From Bradyrhizobium yuanmingense (lineage in GTDB: Bacteria; Pseudomonadota; Alphaproteobacteria; Rhizobiales; Xanthobacteraceae), in NCBI RefSeq assembly GCF_900094575.1, contig NZ_FMAE01000003.1:248001-312000 (forward strand): a stretch of 64,000 nt of DNA, in the 5' to 3' direction. Each line of letters begins with the position of its first letter. Within the stretch, counting starts at the first letter, position 1. Positions 45,819 through 54,851 of the stretch are shown here, one piece after another. The notes under the pieces were generated by a model, which worked only from the letters and a program-made list of their open reading frames with translations, did no database searches and had not been told where the DNA came from. The position numbers were made by a program, and so were the translations under genes.

Positions 45819-46748
45819 TTACGGCAACCCTCGCGCTTCCAGCTGACGCACCAGCAGCAGCGTCGGCTCCGCGAGGCTGTCGCCGGAACCATCGAGGCCG
45901 AAGGCGTTCGCGATGCCGTCGCGGCTGCGCAGCAGCGTGCTGCGCGGGCAATGGCCGGCGCCGCACAGCGTCTTCTTTAGCGTCTCGCCCTGCGCCACGA
46001 GGCCGGCGGAATCATCCGCGGCCCAGGCCAGCACGATCGGCACGTCGACATTGAGGATGCCGGGGAATACCGAGCGCTTGTCGTACTGGGTGGCGTCACC
46101 GCCGAGATAGGCCTTCTCGCTGTCGCTCGCGTCCTTGCCGACGCGGTAGATCCCGGACACCAGCACCACGCCCGCGACGTCGGCGCCGGCGGTCTGCAGC
46201 TCGGGATGCGCCAGCATGGTCGCGACGTGGAAGGCGCCGGCGCCGTAGCCGACCGCGACGATCTCGCGGGCATCGCCGTTGAAGAGGTCGATATTGCCAT
46301 GAACCCAGGACAGCGCCGCGGCCACATCGGTCGCGCCGGCCGGCCAGGTCGCCGCGGGCGCCAGGCGATAATCGACGCGGACCCCGATCATGCCGTTGCG
46401 CGCGGCAAAGCACATCGCCTGGTCCTGGATCTGGCGCGACAGCTCCGGCGCTCCGCGGTCGCCGGTGAAGGTATCTCCCGTCACGAACAGCAGCACCGGC
46501 CGCGGCGTGTCGGCCTTGGTTGCGCTGGTCGCGACATCGAGCACATTGGCCTCGCTCTCGCCATAGCGCAGGCCGCGCGAGAAGGTGACCTGCTCGCATA
46601 GCCGTGCGGTGCCGCCTGCGGTGGTGTCGGAATCGGTGAGGCCCGCCTGCACGAGACCCGAGGGCGGCCGGAGCCGGCCCGGCACGGGTCCGTGCGCGAA
46701 GGCCGTGGTCATGGTCAGAAACAGGAAAAATGTCAGATAATTCTTCAT
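45819..46748 (-). CDS. Secreted alpha/beta-hydrolase-like protein lacking the catalytic Ser (309 aa)
   Basis: Signal peptide (about residues 1-18), then a carboxylesterase-like fold (VRVDYRLAPAATWPAGATD...AALSWVHGNIDLF is the family's characteristic core). The nucleophile elbow reads G167-Y-G169-A-G171, so the usual Ser is Gly; the usual oxyanion HGG is replaced by TGDTF. It therefore looks non-catalytic, possibly a binding or structural pseudo-enzyme. It is the last of a run of three minus-strand genes, with AlkB upstream. Confidence 0.8.
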   Translation of the reverse strand: MKNYLTFFLFLTMTTAFAHGPVPGRLRPPSGLVQAGLTDSDTTAGGTARLCEQVTFSRGLRYGESEANVLDVATSATKADTPRPVLLFVTGDTFTGDRGAPELSRQIQDQAMCFAARNGMIGVRVDYRLAPAATWPAGATDVAAALSWVHGNIDLFNGDAREIVAVGYGAGAFHVATMLAHPELQTAGADVAGVVLVSGIYRVGKDASDSEKAYLGGDATQYDKRSVFPGILNVDVPIVLAWAADDSAGLVAQGETLKKTLCGAGHCPRSTLLRSRDGIANAFGLDGSGDSLAEPTLLLVRQLEARGLP

Positions 46749-46977
46749 GGATGTGGCGGCCTTGCGGGGCTCCATATCGGCTCGCTGATCTGGCCCGTCT
46801 TTTCAATTCATCTCATTAGTCAGCCGGCCTTGAGGCGAATTCGCGGCACCTTGGATGCGCAGCCGCCGTTTATCCCGATCCGTCAGGCCGTTGTCCAGCG
46901 CCGCCGAGGCTCGCGCCTGAAACGGCTTTCTACTGTGCATGGGGTTGTTTTCGCACCTTTTGTTTTGGCCTGGTCCG

Positions 46978-47547
46978 TCAGGCCCGCTTCATCGTCCGGA
47001 AGGTGATGGAATAGCGCCGCGCCGCGACCGGGGGGATGCTGTGCTCCCACTGCGACCGCGCCTCGCCGTCCATCATGTAGAGCGAGCGCGGCAGGGCAGT
47101 GAGCGTATGGCGCTCCCACTTGGCGCCGTTGCGGCGGCGGAAACGGAAAGCGCACGGCGAGCCCAGCGACAGGCCGAGCACCTTGTCGAAATGCGGCTTG
47201 TCGCGATGCCAGCCGATGCCGACGCCGACCTCGTATTCGGTGCACAGCACCTGCCGGACGCCGGCCTCCGGCAGCCCGGCCCAGGCCTCGACCTGGCGCG
47301 CGACCGGCCGCACCCAGTCCGGGATCGGATCGGCCTCGGCGAGACGCTGCAGCGTGTAGTCATAGCGATAGCCGAACGACGCCACCCGGCGGTTGCCCTC
47401 GAACGCGCCGAACTGAAAGCGCTGGAGCGGCAATGCTGCGATGCGGCCGATCAGATCCTGCTCGGCGGCATGATCGATAAAATCGTCCGTGTAGTGAAGG
47501 CCGGTCGGGCCTTCCTGCGGGTCGGCGAACAAACTTAGCTGCGTCAT
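46978..47547 (-). CDS. alkB: AlkB-type alpha-ketoglutarate-dependent dioxygenase (189 aa)
   Basis: Fe(II)/2-oxoglutarate enzyme that repairs alkylated bases. Iron ligands are visible as H-x-D in GWHRDKPHF and a later His in SQWEHSIPP, with the 2-oxoglutarate Arg in RRYSITFR. The preferred start is at 47545-47547 (MTQLSLFADPQ); an ATG three codons upstream is an alternative. Related to the AlkB-like group without the ADA domain. DNA damage response role by homology. Confidence 0.92.
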   Translation of the reverse strand: MTQLSLFADPQEGPTGLHYTDDFIDHAAEQDLIGRIAALPLQRFQFGAFEGNRRVASFGYRYDYTLQRLAEADPIPDWVRPVARQVEAWAGLPEAGVRQVLCTEYEVGVGIGWHRDKPHFDKVLGLSLGSPCAFRFRRRNGAKWERHTLTALPRSLYMMDGEARSQWEHSIPPVAARRYSITFRTMKRA

Positions 47548-47626
47548 GCCTCGCATTTCCGTGATGGAACCTGTTGGCGTCTGATGCGACTTATCTATGA
47601 CGCGGGAAGAAACGTGCGAGGCTGTC

Positions 47627-47767
47627 ATGGCAGAGAAGCATACCGCCGATCCGGTTGAGATCATGCGGGCGACCGGTCATCCTGAGTTGGAATACGCCGC
47701 CGGCTGGACTATCGCCGGTCTCGCCACCATCGGCACCATCGTCGCCGTCTGGGTCTTTGCGATCTAG
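47627..47767 (+). CDS. Small single-helix membrane protein (46 aa)
   Basis: ATG at 47627 has GAGG five bases upstream; stop at 47765-47767. The sequence starts MAEKHTADPVEIMR and has one hydrophobic C-terminal helix (about residues 24-45, WTIAGLATIGTIVAVWVFAI). It is convergent with the histidine kinase gene, overlapping its stop by four bases, and divergent from alkB. Too short to assign; could be a small sensor-modulating membrane peptide. Confidence 0.55.
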   Translation: MAEKHTADPVEIMRATGHPELEYAAGWTIAGLATIGTIVAVWVFAI

Positions 47768-49350
47768 GCAACCGGAAACTGGAGCTCGAAGGCTGCGCCC
47801 TCGTCGGTCGGCTTAAGCCTGATCGAGCCGCCATGGCTCGCCATCACCGCGCGCGCGATCGCCAGCCCCATCCCGGTGCCGCCCTGGTCGCGGCGGGTGG
47901 TGAAGAACGCATCGAAGATCCTGTCGCGGTTCGGCGCCGAGATCGGCTCGCCGTCATTGCTGACCGTCACAAGCACGGTCGTCCGTGCGTCGACCGCCTC
48001 CAGCCTGATCGTGCCGGCCTTGTGCCGCACCGCATTGTCGGCGATGTGCGACAGCACGATCAGCGCCTTCTCCGAGGACATTCCGATCGCCCGGTCGAGG
48101 CTGCCGCTGGCCTCGATCGCGCTTGCCGGAAACCGGCTTCTGAGATCGGCGATCACGGGTGCCAGCTCGGTGCGCTCGTTCTGCGGCAGGCTCTCGGCGC
48201 GGGCGAGCTCCCGCAGCCGCTGCGCCATCGCCTCCAGCCGCTGGGTATCCGACAGGATGTTGGCGATGAAGGTGTTCTGCTCGGCCGGCGTCAGGCCCTC
48301 GGCCTTGCCCTGAACCGAATCCTGCAGCAGCTCGGCCGCGCCCTTGATCGAGGTCAGCGGCGATTTCAGCTCGTGGGTGAGATGGGCCGAAAAGGTCGCG
48401 ATATAGTCGGAGCGCCGCGCCAGCTGCTCGGCCATGCCGAGGAAGCTGTGCGAGAGCTGGGCGAACTCGCGCGTGCCGTAATGCTTCAGCGGTTGGAACG
48501 CCTCCCGGTCGCCGCGGCCGATTCGGGCGGCGCGGTCGATCAGCTCGCGCATCGGCAGCGTGATGGTGCGTGAGAACACGAGGCCGATCGCGATGGTGCC
48601 GAGGATGACGGCAAGGCCGGCCAGCACGAACTTGGCCCGCTCCTGATAGAGATGGTCGAAAATGTTGCTCGGCGTGCGCGTCGTGTAGATCACGCCGGCG
48701 ACGCGGTTGTTGACGATGACGGGCATCGCCGAAAACACGTGCACGCCGAGGCCGCGGCTGAAGGAATAGATCGGCGGCGGCGGCTTGTCCGGCACGCGGT
48801 TGCGTAAAGTCGCGCGGTATTGCCCGTGCAGGGCGTCCGCGACCTCCTCGATATGGGCGAGCGACTGCCCGACCTCCTGCCGCCCGGCAATCACCACGCC
48901 TTGCGGATCGAGGATGCGAAAGCCGGCCAATGTCACCTTCTGGGTCTCGCGGATGATCGGCGTCAGCCTGGCCCCGATCTCGACATAGGCTGCTTGCGCC
49001 TGCCCGGGCGCGGGCAATGCGTCGGGCCGCCGCCGCAACAGATCGTTCGCGGTGAGGTCGAGCGCGGGGCGGATCGGCGTGACCTGGTCACCGGGATCGG
49101 GCAGCACGCCCGGCGGCACCTCGGCGCCGAGCACGAGGCCGCTGTCGAGCCGGGCCGCGACCTCCTGCGCATAGATCGTCGCCAGCACGCGGCTCTGTGC
49201 GATCAGCTCGGCCTGGGTCTGGCGGATCAGCTGGTTGTCGTAGAGTCGGAAGAAGAACAGGCCGACCAGCGGCAATATGCCGACCGTCGCCAGCACCGTG
49301 AAGATCACGAGCGTGAGCGACGGACGCCATTTGTCGGGCGCAGCGCTCAT
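47764..49350 (-). CDS. Sensor histidine kinase (528 aa)
   Basis: Helix at about 13-35, large periplasmic sensor region (36-240), helix at about 241-260, HAMP to about 315, then HisKA with phosphoacceptor His326 (SAHLTHELKSPLTS) and an ATP-binding domain with SHIADNAVRH (N box) and GGTGMGLAIARAV (G2). The start overlaps the regulator's stop by four bases (ATGA), so it is the translationally coupled partner of the OmpR-type regulator. The signal is unknown; periplasmic sensor resembles CreC-like kinases only in layout. Confidence 0.95.
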   Translation of the reverse strand: MSAAPDKWRPSLTLVIFTVLATVGILPLVGLFFFRLYDNQLIRQTQAELIAQSRVLATIYAQEVAARLDSGLVLGAEVPPGVLPDPGDQVTPIRPALDLTANDLLRRRPDALPAPGQAQAAYVEIGARLTPIIRETQKVTLAGFRILDPQGVVIAGRQEVGQSLAHIEEVADALHGQYRATLRNRVPDKPPPPIYSFSRGLGVHVFSAMPVIVNNRVAGVIYTTRTPSNIFDHLYQERAKFVLAGLAVILGTIAIGLVFSRTITLPMRELIDRAARIGRGDREAFQPLKHYGTREFAQLSHSFLGMAEQLARRSDYIATFSAHLTHELKSPLTSIKGAAELLQDSVQGKAEGLTPAEQNTFIANILSDTQRLEAMAQRLRELARAESLPQNERTELAPVIADLRSRFPASAIEASGSLDRAIGMSSEKALIVLSHIADNAVRHKAGTIRLEAVDARTTVLVTVSNDGEPISAPNRDRIFDAFFTTRRDQGGTGMGLAIARAVMASHGGSIRLKPTDEGAAFELQFPVA

Positions 49351-50051
49351 GCCTCTTTCTCGCAGCGGCCGAGCTTGAAGCCGACGCCGTGGATGGTCTC
49401 GATCACGTTGTCGCAGGAAAGCGCCGCCAGCTTGGCGCGGATGTTGCGGATATGGCTGTCGATGGTGCGGTCGGAAACCTGGATGTTGAGCTGGTAGGCG
49501 GCCCGCATCAGCTGCTCGCGGTTGAATACCGACGTCGGCCGGGTCAGGAATGCGCGCAGGATGCCGAACTCGATCGCGGTCAGCTTCAGCGGCGTGCCGG
49601 CAAAGGACGCGACGTGCTGCTCGGGATCGATCAACAGCCCGCCTTGCGTCAGCGCGGTGGGCCCGGCCTTGGCCTCGCCGTTGCGCGGGCTGAGGCGGCG
49701 CAGGATGACATTGACCCGCGCCACCAGCTCGCGCGGGCTGAACGGCTTCGTGACGTAGTCGTCGCCGCCGATCTCGAGGCCCAGGATACGGTCGATCTCC
49801 TCGTCGCGCGCCGACAGGAACAGGATCGGCACGTCGGAGCCTTTGCGAATCTCGCGGCAGACGTCGAGGCCGTCGAACTCGGGCATGCCGATGTCCAGCA
49901 CGATGAGATCGGGCCTGTCGGCGGCAAAGCGGAGAAGCGCCTCCTTGCCGTCGCGGGCCTCGATCACGTCCATGCCGGCCTTCTTCAGGGCGACGCGGAT
50001 GACCTCGCGGATGTGGCCTTCGTCGTCGACGATGAGAATGCGATGCGCCAA
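49347..50051 (-). CDS. OmpR/PhoB-family response regulator (234 aa)
   Basis: Receiver domain with Asp53 phosphorylation site (LIVLDIGMPEFDGLD) and acidic D9/D10, and a C-terminal winged-helix DNA-binding domain (SVFNREQLMRAAYQLNIQVSDRTIDSHIRNIRAKL). It lies 19 bases downstream of the DUF4173 gene and just upstream of its kinase, so all three appear to form one operon. Confidence 0.95.
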   Translation of the reverse strand: MAHRILIVDDEGHIREVIRVALKKAGMDVIEARDGKEALLRFAADRPDLIVLDIGMPEFDGLDVCREIRKGSDVPILFLSARDEEIDRILGLEIGGDDYVTKPFSPRELVARVNVILRRLSPRNGEAKAGPTALTQGGLLIDPEQHVASFAGTPLKLTAIEFGILRAFLTRPTSVFNREQLMRAAYQLNIQVSDRTIDSHIRNIRAKLAALSCDNVIETIHGVGFKLGRCEKEA

Positions 50052-50070
50052 GAAACTCTCCGTGTCCTCG

Positions 50071-51573
50071 TCAACTCGCCGGCTGGCTGCCGGCCTGAGC
50101 TTTCGCCTCGGCGTCCAGCCTGCGCTGGAGTCGCCAGTTGCGAAAGCCCCAGCTTCGCCAAGCCAGGTCCTGACGCTGCTGTTCTACAAGGCGGTCGCGG
50201 CGTGACACAAGGCAGCCCTCTTTGACGGCGGGCCGTAGCGCGATCGCCTTGTCGATGGCTGGCACCGCCTGCGGCCCGAGCGTCAGGAGATAGTCGATGT
50301 CGATCTGCACGCCTTTTCCCGAAACTTCCCGGCTGTGGACGACATTGTAGTCGGCGATGAAGGCGTCGAAGTTCACGAGCGAGCAGCCATAGAGCACGAT
50401 CGCCAATGCGGCGAGATTGGCGCCGATCAGCCATTGATTGGACCTGTCGAGCAAGATGCGCGCGACGATCAGGATCAGGCCGATCGCTACCAGTCCCATC
50501 CAGACGAACGCTGCAATCCGCCAATAGGTCAGCATGTAGATGTCGACATAGAGATCGAGCCGGCGGATGGAGGAGACGACCAGCAGCACGTTCTGTCCGA
50601 CCCAGAGATAGACCAGCGGCCGGATCACCTTCGATTTCTCGGCCGGCCCGCCCGGACGCATCGCCACCAGCACGAAGGCAGCGGCGAGGAGGGCGGTCGC
50701 GATCAGCGGATAGGCGCCGCGATGGGAGTAGGTCGCATAAGTCATGTTGTCGGGCAGCGCCACGTGACCCCAGAGATAGATGCCGTCGAGAATGGACTGC
50801 GCCGCGAACAGCAGGTTGAACAGGATCAGCGAGCGCAGGATGGTGGAGGGGCCGAGAAATTCCGCCGAGACCATGGGCGGCAGCGGCGGTGGCACGGGGC
50901 CCTCGGCCACGGCGGCGGCGACGACCGCCCTGCGCCGCCAGCGCACATGGATGAACGGCCAGACCAGAGCCAGCATCAAGGTCCAGAACAGGACGCGCCA
51001 CATGTTGACATAGTCGAGCATGACCTTGGGATTGAGCAGCGACACCCATTGCTCGATCACCGGATTTGCGGCGGCGAACAATGCGATGAAGACGGTGCTG
51101 AGCGCCGCGGGCATCAGCCAGAGCGCGATGCCGCGGGTGAAGGCCGACATGTTGAAGGCTTGGGGCGCATCGAGGAAGAACCTGAAGGGACCGAGCAGGA
51201 GGAAATTGCACAGCGCGCGGGCGCGGTCGGTGAGCCCGGTCGTATCGGGATTGGTTGCAAGCAACAGCGCAATCGTCAGCGACGCGACGAGGATCAGGAA
51301 CGATAGCGTGTTGAGCTCTTCCATGGCCGGCACAAGGCCGAGCACGAGGATCGCGCCGCTGATCGCCGCGCGCCGCCAGTCCACGGCCGCGTGATTGAAC
51401 AGCACCGACACGCAGGCGGTCGCGATCGCAAACAGCGTCAGCGACAGCCCGATCCGCTGACCGTAGAACAACCAGTCGGCGAGCCCAGCCAGCAGCAGCG
51501 CCATTGCGAGCTTGGCCGACAGCGCCGAAGGCCTGATCGGTTGGATATCCGTCGTCGAAGCCAGGCTCGTCAT
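50071..51573 (-). CDS. DUF4173 multi-helix membrane protein (500 aa)
   Basis: About ten hydrophobic helices are spread over residues 20-440, with a family LNTLSFLILVASLTIALLL block early and VLFNHAAVDWRR. The C-terminal ~60 residues are soluble and Arg/Gln-rich. DUF4173/DUF4153 proteins are of unknown function and often sit beside two-component systems, as here: the regulator and kinase follow directly on the same strand. It may be the sensory or effector partner of that system. Start 51571-51573. Confidence 0.85.
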   Translation of the reverse strand: MTSLASTTDIQPIRPSALSAKLAMALLLAGLADWLFYGQRIGLSLTLFAIATACVSVLFNHAAVDWRRAAISGAILVLGLVPAMEELNTLSFLILVASLTIALLLATNPDTTGLTDRARALCNFLLLGPFRFFLDAPQAFNMSAFTRGIALWLMPAALSTVFIALFAAANPVIEQWVSLLNPKVMLDYVNMWRVLFWTLMLALVWPFIHVRWRRRAVVAAAVAEGPVPPPLPPMVSAEFLGPSTILRSLILFNLLFAAQSILDGIYLWGHVALPDNMTYATYSHRGAYPLIATALLAAAFVLVAMRPGGPAEKSKVIRPLVYLWVGQNVLLVVSSIRRLDLYVDIYMLTYWRIAAFVWMGLVAIGLILIVARILLDRSNQWLIGANLAALAIVLYGCSLVNFDAFIADYNVVHSREVSGKGVQIDIDYLLTLGPQAVPAIDKAIALRPAVKEGCLVSRRDRLVEQQRQDLAWRSWGFRNWRLQRRLDAEAKAQAGSQPAS

Positions 51574-51722
51574 GTCCAGAGAGTCTCCGTGAGTGGTGGC
51601 ATCACGAATTCTGAACGGCACTTGTGCAGACGGCGGGATCATGGTCTGCACGGCTTCAGGAGTTTTTTGCAGTTTTCGTGCAGGCGCGCTTTTGCCTCTC
51701 GCGCAGCGTGATTCGCTTTGCT

Positions 51723-51753
51723 AGGTGCGAAACATTCATCGCCTATCGCACCT
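51723..51753. promoter_or_regulatory. Inverted repeat AGGTGCGA-N15-TCGCACCT before the GH3 gene
   Basis: Perfect 8-bp arms (51723-51730 and 51746-51753) lie just upstream of the start at 51762 and between divergent genes. Candidate operator for a regulator not in this window. Confidence 0.45.
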
Positions 51754-51761
51754 GGTGCATC

Positions 51762-53105
51762 ATGCAATTGCTCAACCGCATCGGTCTCGTCCTGCTCTGG
51801 CTCGCCGCGCCGCTCGCTGCATTTGTCGCCGCGAACAAGAACGATCCCTATCTGCTCGTGCTGCGTGGCGCCGGAAACATCTCCCTTGTCGTCACAAGCA
51901 TCGCAATCGTCGCTCTTTTGCTGTGCGGAGGTCGCTGGCGCACCATCGCCGGCAAGGCGCTCGTCGTGCTCTGGTGCCTGCCGCCGCTCTTGATGTCGGC
52001 TGCGCATCTGAAGTTCGAGCTGCGCAAGCATGACGTTCTCAACGCCAGCGCCGTCGAAGCGCGGCAGCTCGGGCCGCACTTCATGGTCGGTTATTCCTCC
52101 TTTCCCGAGGTCGCGCGTCTCGCCAGGCAGGGCCTGATCGGCGGCGTCTATGTCACCCGGCACAACATCCGCGGCCGTGCCATCGAGACGCTGCGGGCCG
52201 AGATCGCGGCGCTGCAGGATCTCAGGCGCGCAGCCGGCCTGCCGCCGCTGATCGTCGCCGCCGATCAGGAGGGCGGCATCGTCGGGCATCTTGCGCCGCC
52301 GCTGACGAAAGTGCCGGCGCTGGCGACGCTCACGGGACTGGCTTCCGATGAGCAGCAGGCCAAGGCCGAGGAGTTCGGCCGCATCCACGGCCGCGAGCTC
52401 GCCCACGTCGGCGTCAACCTCAATCTTGCGCCGGTGCTCGACCTCAAGCCGCCGGCGCGGCGCAACCGCCTCGATTTTCACACGCTGATCGGCCAGCGCG
52501 CGATTGCGAGCGATCCCGCCGTCGTCAGCACCATCGCGAGCGCCTATGTGCGCGGGCTGGAAGAGACGGGCGTCGGCGCCACGCTCAAGCATTTTCCCGG
52601 CATTGGCCGCGTGCGCGCCGACACGCATCATTTCAGCGCCAATCTTGACACGCCGGTGAAGGAGCTGGAAGCAACCGACTGGCTCCCGTTCCGCGAGGTG
52701 CTGTCGCATTCGCGCAGCGCCCTCATGGTCGGCCACGTCACGCTCACAGCCGTCGATCCCGATCGCGCCGCCTCGCATTCGAAGCGCGTTGTCGATGGGA
52801 TCATTCGTGGGACGTGGGGTTACCAGGGCGTGGTGATGACCGACGACCTCATCATGGGCGCGATCTACCAGAACGACGTCTGCAAGGCCGTGGTCGAGGC
52901 GATCAATGCCGGCGTCGATCTGCTGCTGGTCGCCTATGACGGCGCGCAGTTCTACCGTGTCTTTGCCTGCGCCCTGGAAGGATCGCGACAGGGCAGGCTC
53001 GACGCGGCGATGCTGCATGCGAGCACCGCGCGCCTGGAGCGCGGCTTTTCGACCATGCAGGCACGAGCTGCCTCACGCGCCATCAGCGTCGCCCGGCAGA
53101 ACTAG
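51762..53105 (+). CDS. Membrane-anchored GH3 glycosidase, NagZ-like (447 aa)
   Basis: Three N-terminal helices (about residues 8-24, 29-55 and 60-80), then a GH3 barrel. The NagZ segment KHFPGIGRVRADTHH keeps the D-T-H acid/base dyad, though the usual PGHG is PGIG; the nucleophile Asp lies in GVVMTDDLIMGAI. NagZ enzymes remove N-acetylglucosamine from peptidoglycan fragments and are usually cytoplasmic in Gram-negatives. With three helices the catalytic domain should face the periplasm. The stop overlaps the convergent binding-protein gene by four bases. Confidence 0.85.
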   Translation: MQLLNRIGLVLLWLAAPLAAFVAANKNDPYLLVLRGAGNISLVVTSIAIVALLLCGGRWRTIAGKALVVLWCLPPLLMSAAHLKFELRKHDVLNASAVEARQLGPHFMVGYSSFPEVARLARQGLIGGVYVTRHNIRGRAIETLRAEIAALQDLRRAAGLPPLIVAADQEGGIVGHLAPPLTKVPALATLTGLASDEQQAKAEEFGRIHGRELAHVGVNLNLAPVLDLKPPARRNRLDFHTLIGQRAIASDPAVVSTIASAYVRGLEETGVGATLKHFPGIGRVRADTHHFSANLDTPVKELEATDWLPFREVLSHSRSALMVGHVTLTAVDPDRAASHSKRVVDGIIRGTWGYQGVVMTDDLIMGAIYQNDVCKAVVEAINAGVDLLLVAYDGAQFYRVFACALEGSRQGRLDAAMLHASTARLERGFSTMQARAASRAISVARQN

Positions 53106-54724
53106 CCCTTCGCGAACTGGCGGTAGTCCGGTTCACGGTGAAACCAGAATTCGTAGCCGGAGATGCCCTTTTGCATGGCAACGTCGTGGATCGGCTGGTT
53201 GAGCGGAACCACGGGGACGTCGCGCATACAGAGCGCGATGAAATCCTTCACCGTCCTGTCGTATTCGGCGGCATCGGTGGTGAAGCGCGCCTTGTCGATC
53301 AGGGCGTCCATCTCCTTGTTCTTGTATGAGGAGATGTTGAAGATCGAGTTGTTGCCGTGGAAATTCCAGTAGAAGTAATATTCGGGATAATCGAGCCAGC
53401 CGCTGAAGCGGTTGAGCGCGAGCGGCAGCTCCTTCTTGTTCAGCGTCGTGCGCCAGTTCGCGCCGGGAATCTTTTCGATTGCCGCCTTGATGCCGATCTT
53501 GGCGAGATTCTCCTGGATCAGGATCGCGGTCGGCTCGCCGACGGTGGCGGTGCCTGTGTCCAGCGACAGCGTCGTCTCCAGGCCGGCTTCGAAGCCCGCT
53601 TCCTTCAGCAGAGCCTTGGCCTTGTCGAGATCGGTGACGTAAGGAAACGGTTGCGGCCACACCGGCTTTGAGACTTCGGCGGTGCCGCCATACATGGGAA
53701 CGGCGCGGCCGAAGAAGGCGCTGGTCTGAATCTGCTCGTACGGCATGGCCCAGGCGATGGCCTGGCGCAGCTTGACATTGTCGAACGGGGGCTTGGCGGT
53801 GTTCAGCGCGACGTACCACAGCGCGTTGGGGATCGGCACGCCCGAGACCTTGACCTTGCCCTCCTTGATGATCTGCTCGAAATCGCGCGGGGCAAAGCCG
53901 CTGGAAATATCCGCATCGCCCCGCTCCAGCATGGCACGCCGCGTGCCGGCGGAGGGAACGTCGCGCGCGATCACGCGCTTGACCTTCGGCAGCGGCCCGC
54001 TCTTCCAGTCGTCGAAGCGCGTCAGCACGGTCTCGCTGCCCGGCTTCCAGCTCTCGATCTTGTAGGCGCCGCCGCCGGCCTCGTTGTTCTTCAGCCAGGC
54101 CAGCGCCCACGGGTCTTCCGGCGTCGCGTTCTTCCTGGCGAGCTCGGAATTGATGATGAAGGGCACGACGACGGCCACGTTGAACAGCAGCATCTTGTCC
54201 TTGCGGATATAGTCGATACGGAAAGTGTGGTCGTCGACCACCACGAACTGCTCCGGCTTTTCCAGCGATCCCGCCGACATCTGGAAGGTCGGAAAGCCGC
54301 CGACCTTCACGGCGCGGTCAAACGACCATTTGACGTCCTTGGCGGTCACAGGCGTGCCGTCGTGGAATTTTGCGTCCTTGCGAAGCTTGAAGGTGCAGGA
54401 CATGCCGTCGGCGGCGACCTCCCAGCTCTCGGCGAGCTCGGGCGCGAGCTTCTCGCGGTCATACGACAACGTGCCGTCCGGCAGTGTCTTGAAGGCGTAG
54501 GTGAGCAGGCGGTCGTAGCAATTCCAGGACAGGCCGTTCACGGTCTGGTTGGAGCCGACGCCCTGCATGTCCAGCGAATTCGGCCCCAGCTCCTGCACCA
54601 CCAGCAACGTCTCGCTGCGTCCCTGCGCCCAGGCAAGACGCGGCGCAAAGGCTGCCGTACCGGCGACACCGAGGCCGCCGAGCACGACGCTGCGGCGGTT
54701 CAAATCGAGGGGTGAAATGCTCAA
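53102..54724 (-). CDS. Peptide/nickel-type ABC substrate-binding protein (family 5, 540 aa)
   Basis: The N-terminus has an NRRSVVLGGLG Tat-like signal with twin Arg, followed by a family-5 binding fold (LAPELAESWEVAADGMSCTFKLRKDAKFHDGTPVTAKDVKWSFDR is characteristic). Start is most likely the TTG at 54722-54724 with GGGAGG upstream; an ATG 28 codons earlier lacks a ribosome site and would mask the signal. The ligand is probably an oligopeptide or related solute. No permease genes adjoin it. Confidence 0.9.
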   Translation of the reverse strand: MSISPLDLNRRSVVLGGLGVAGTAAFAPRLAWAQGRSETLLVVQELGPNSLDMQGVGSNQTVNGLSWNCYDRLLTYAFKTLPDGTLSYDREKLAPELAESWEVAADGMSCTFKLRKDAKFHDGTPVTAKDVKWSFDRAVKVGGFPTFQMSAGSLEKPEQFVVVDDHTFRIDYIRKDKMLLFNVAVVVPFIINSELARKNATPEDPWALAWLKNNEAGGGAYKIESWKPGSETVLTRFDDWKSGPLPKVKRVIARDVPSAGTRRAMLERGDADISSGFAPRDFEQIIKEGKVKVSGVPIPNALWYVALNTAKPPFDNVKLRQAIAWAMPYEQIQTSAFFGRAVPMYGGTAEVSKPVWPQPFPYVTDLDKAKALLKEAGFEAGLETTLSLDTGTATVGEPTAILIQENLAKIGIKAAIEKIPGANWRTTLNKKELPLALNRFSGWLDYPEYYFYWNFHGNNSIFNISSYKNKEMDALIDKARFTTDAAEYDRTVKDFIALCMRDVPVVPLNQPIHDVAMQKGISGYEFWFHREPDYRQFAKG

Positions 54725-54851
54725 GAGTGCCTCCCGTTCCGGAATTGTCCGGCATCGAGAGGCAAGCTGTATGCCAGAGCCAGGAAGCCCCAAGCCGCCC
54801 CGCGACAAGGCGAGGCGGCTTGGATCGATAGGTGTTGCGCGTCGGCGCGGA

